Positions 27,427-28,721 of a stretch of 28,721 bases of DNA are shown in pieces; position 1 is the first letter of the stretch; each line of letters starts with the position of its first letter. Position numbers and translations under genes: made by a program. Source of the stretch: Methanobacterium sp. PtaB.Bin024. Lineage in GTDB: Archaea; Methanobacteriota; Methanobacteria; Methanobacteriales; Methanobacteriaceae. The notes under the pieces were generated by a model, which made no database searches, was not told the DNA's origin, and saw only the letters and a list, made by a program, of their open reading frames with translations. The stretch lies in assembly GCA_002067065.1 (NCBI GenBank), contig MVPY01000096.1, positions 1-28,721 on the forward strand, given 5' to 3'.

Positions 27427-28218
27427 ATGCCTGAGTTAATTGATAATTTTGCAAAGTTTTGCTCGATACGTTCCGAACATAATAAAAGAAAAAATCCAAA
27501 TATACTAGATCTTACAAGTTATAACTTCTTTTATCCAACCACGTTATTGCCAACATTAGAATTTAGGGAAAAAAATTCTTTAAAAGTTTCATTAAATCCT
27601 AATACTTATGGTTATGTTGAGAAAATTCTCAACCCTTCACCATGGTCAAAAAAAACATATTTACCTGTTAGAGAGCTAAGTCCACGAGATAGAGTAGGAA
27701 GAGAAAAAATAATTGATCAAATATTTGATTTAATGGATCATACTTACGGGGGAAAAACAGCCCTGGGTTTGTTGCTATATGAATTCACTGATAACATATA
27801 TCAACATTCAAAGTTTAGTAGGGCTTTTATAATGGCTCAACAGTACCCAAAAAAAGAATTTACTGAAATATGTTTTTATGACAATGGAATATCAATTCCA
27901 GGAAATTTTTCAGAATATAATATTGATTACAAAGATGACAAAGATGCTGTGATGCAAGCTATTGATGGAACTTCTACAAAAGATGAATTTGCTGAAAGAG
28001 GGTGGGGAATTAACAGACTAGTTGAAATGTTCATTGAAGAAGCAAATGGAGAAATTTTCATAGCATCCAGAAATGGAGGGGTATATGTTGACAAAAATAA
28101 ACCCAGATTATATAACTTAGGAAAAACTTATAAGATAAATGGTACATTGGTGTCACTCAGAATATCAAAAAGTGATATTGATATTTACCAATACATGAAA
28201 AGCAGGAAAAGTGGTTGA
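27427..28218 (+). CDS. GHKL-type ATP-binding protein
   Basis: A 263-residue protein with a histidine-kinase-like ATPase fold in its second half: N-box YEFTDNIYQH (119-123), G1 box YDNGISIPG (Asp152, Gly154), G2 box ERGWGINRL (191-196) and a final GTLVSLRI strand. There is no histidine phosphoacceptor or sensor domain; residues 1-95 are a separate, unrecognised region. It has GAGGAG 5 nt before the ATG and a TATA box at 27371-27378. The next gene is a STAS-like protein one base away. By analogy to anti-sigma-factor kinases and STAS partners, the pair might be a partner switch, but archaea lack such sigma factors, so the real role is open. Location beside a recombinase suggests an accessory or defence function. 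Confidence 0.85.
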   Translation: MPELIDNFAKFCSIRSEHNKRKNPNILDLTSYNFFYPTTLLPTLEFREKNSLKVSLNPNTYGYVEKILNPSPWSKKTYLPVRELSPRDRVGREKIIDQIFDLMDHTYGGKTALGLLLYEFTDNIYQHSKFSRAFIMAQQYPKKEFTEICFYDNGISIPGNFSEYNIDYKDDKDAVMQAIDGTSTKDEFAERGWGINRLVEMFIEEANGEIFIASRNGGVYVDKNKPRLYNLGKTYKINGTLVSLRISKSDIDIYQYMKSRKSG

Positions 28219-28219
28219 T

Positions 28220-28543
28220 ATGCATAAAAACAAAACAATTTCTAAAATAAAAATAGCTGATACTATATCACCTAAACTTGGTTTTAGAGATTCTGCTGCT
28301 GATTTCTTCCACAGAATAGAACAATCTAACTCAGATATCATTAAAATAGATTTTGAAAATGTTGTATTTATAAGCAGATCTTTCGCCCATGAATACTTAA
28401 AACAATCAAAAAAATCTAAAAAAGAAATCATTCCTATTAACCAACCCGAAAATGTAAATAGTATGTTTGAAGCTATTATTGAATCTACTAAGAACCCTAA
28501 AAAGTTCAAAGTAAAACCTGTTGAAACAATATCATTAACATAA
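28220..28543 (+). CDS. STAS-like (DUF4325-type) protein
   Basis: A 107-residue protein matching the STAS-like domain often found next to GHKL ATPases: GFRDSAADFFHRIEQ, then the strand-loop IIKIDFENVVFISRSFAHEYL and a C-terminal helix (NVNSMFEAIIEST). The SRSFAHE segment occupies the place of the phosphorylatable serine loop in STAS proteins. ATG 28220 follows the ATPase stop by one base and has GGTTGAT just upstream, so I prefer it to GTG 28211. The two proteins are probably translationally coupled and interact. Confidence 0.8.
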   Translation: MHKNKTISKIKIADTISPKLGFRDSAADFFHRIEQSNSDIIKIDFENVVFISRSFAHEYLKQSKKSKKEIIPINQPENVNSMFEAIIESTKNPKKFKVKPVETISLT

Positions 28544-28560
28544 CGATATTGTATTTTTTT
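28526..28560 (+). terminator. Terminator after the ATPase/STAS module
   Basis: ACAATATC (28526-28533) and GATATTGT (28545-28552) form an 8-bp stem with an 11-nt loop spanning the stop codon, followed by seven T at 28554-28560. The rest to 28721 is AT-rich with more T-runs and no gene. Confidence 0.6.
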
Positions 28561-28649
28561 ATTTTTTAGGCTTTGTAGAAACCCTAATTTTTTTTATTTG
28601 AAGACAGTTTTTTTTGGATTTTTTTTGTAATAAAAAAAAATTTGTAAGA

Positions 28650-28693
<44 letters not shown>

Positions 28694-28721
28694 GTTTTTA
28701 AATACGGTTGATAAAGTATTT

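Overview
The window (about 28.7 kb, AT-rich) reads as chromosome of a hydrogenotrophic methanogenic archaeon, most likely Methanobacterium or a close relative. The evidence is an F420-dependent NADP reductase, an MvhD-type hydrogenase/heterodisulfide-reductase linker with an F420-binding FdhB homologue, a NurA-HerA-Mre11-Rad50 operon, an aspartate-dehydrogenase/NadA pair, archaeal TATA boxes (TTTATATA) and GGAGGTGAT-type ribosome binding sites. I see no tRNA, rRNA, CRISPR array or complete insertion sequence.

Layout. (1) 1-1789, minus strand: NAD biosynthesis, nadA followed by an overlapping aspartate dehydrogenase gene that runs off the left edge. (2) About 1918-12688: an alcohol/F420 island. 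On the minus strand are an NADP-dependent secondary alcohol dehydrogenase, an F420H2:NADP oxidoreductase and a decayed short-chain dehydrogenase; next come a SatP/AceTr-type carboxylate transporter, two paralogous TetR regulators, a plus-strand operon (unknown 138-residue protein, FdhA-like protein without a catalytic ligand, FdhB-like F420 oxidoreductase, MvhD-like 2Fe-2S protein), and two paralogous ABM-fold monooxygenase-like proteins. (3) 12719-19139, minus strand: nurA-herA-mre11-rad50, transcribed in that order with every junction overlapping. (4) 19279-20377: a small reading frame split by one in-frame TAA, and a thermonuclease-like lipoprotein. (5) 20574-24423: sugar-nucleotide genes galE, galU, a broken rmlD, rmlC and rmlB. 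(6) 24496-24804: a DUF167/YggU protein. (7) 25044-28560: an accessory segment with a tyrosine recombinase, an orphan copy of its C-terminal tail, a 39-residue charged microprotein, a long AT-rich spacer, and a GHKL-ATPase plus STAS-like two-gene module.

The most striking signal is regulatory. Four promoters in region 2 carry copies of a 14-bp palindrome, ACMGA-N4-TCKGT. In every case the TATA-proximal copy lies exactly 3 bp upstream of the TATA box, where it should cover the BRE. Three promoter blocks carry a second intact copy exactly 41 bp away, and a fourth carries a different perfect palindrome at that distance. The two TetR proteins have an identical 19-residue stretch over the recognition helix, so both may read this operator while sensing different ligands. 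I infer a regulon in which alcohol oxidation makes NADPH, Fno converts it to F420H2, and a dedicated FdhB-like/MvhD-like module passes F420H2 electrons toward heterodisulfide reductase without hydrogenase or formate dehydrogenase activity. The enzyme identities rest on clear sequence motifs; the electron path and the TetR-operator pairing are inference.
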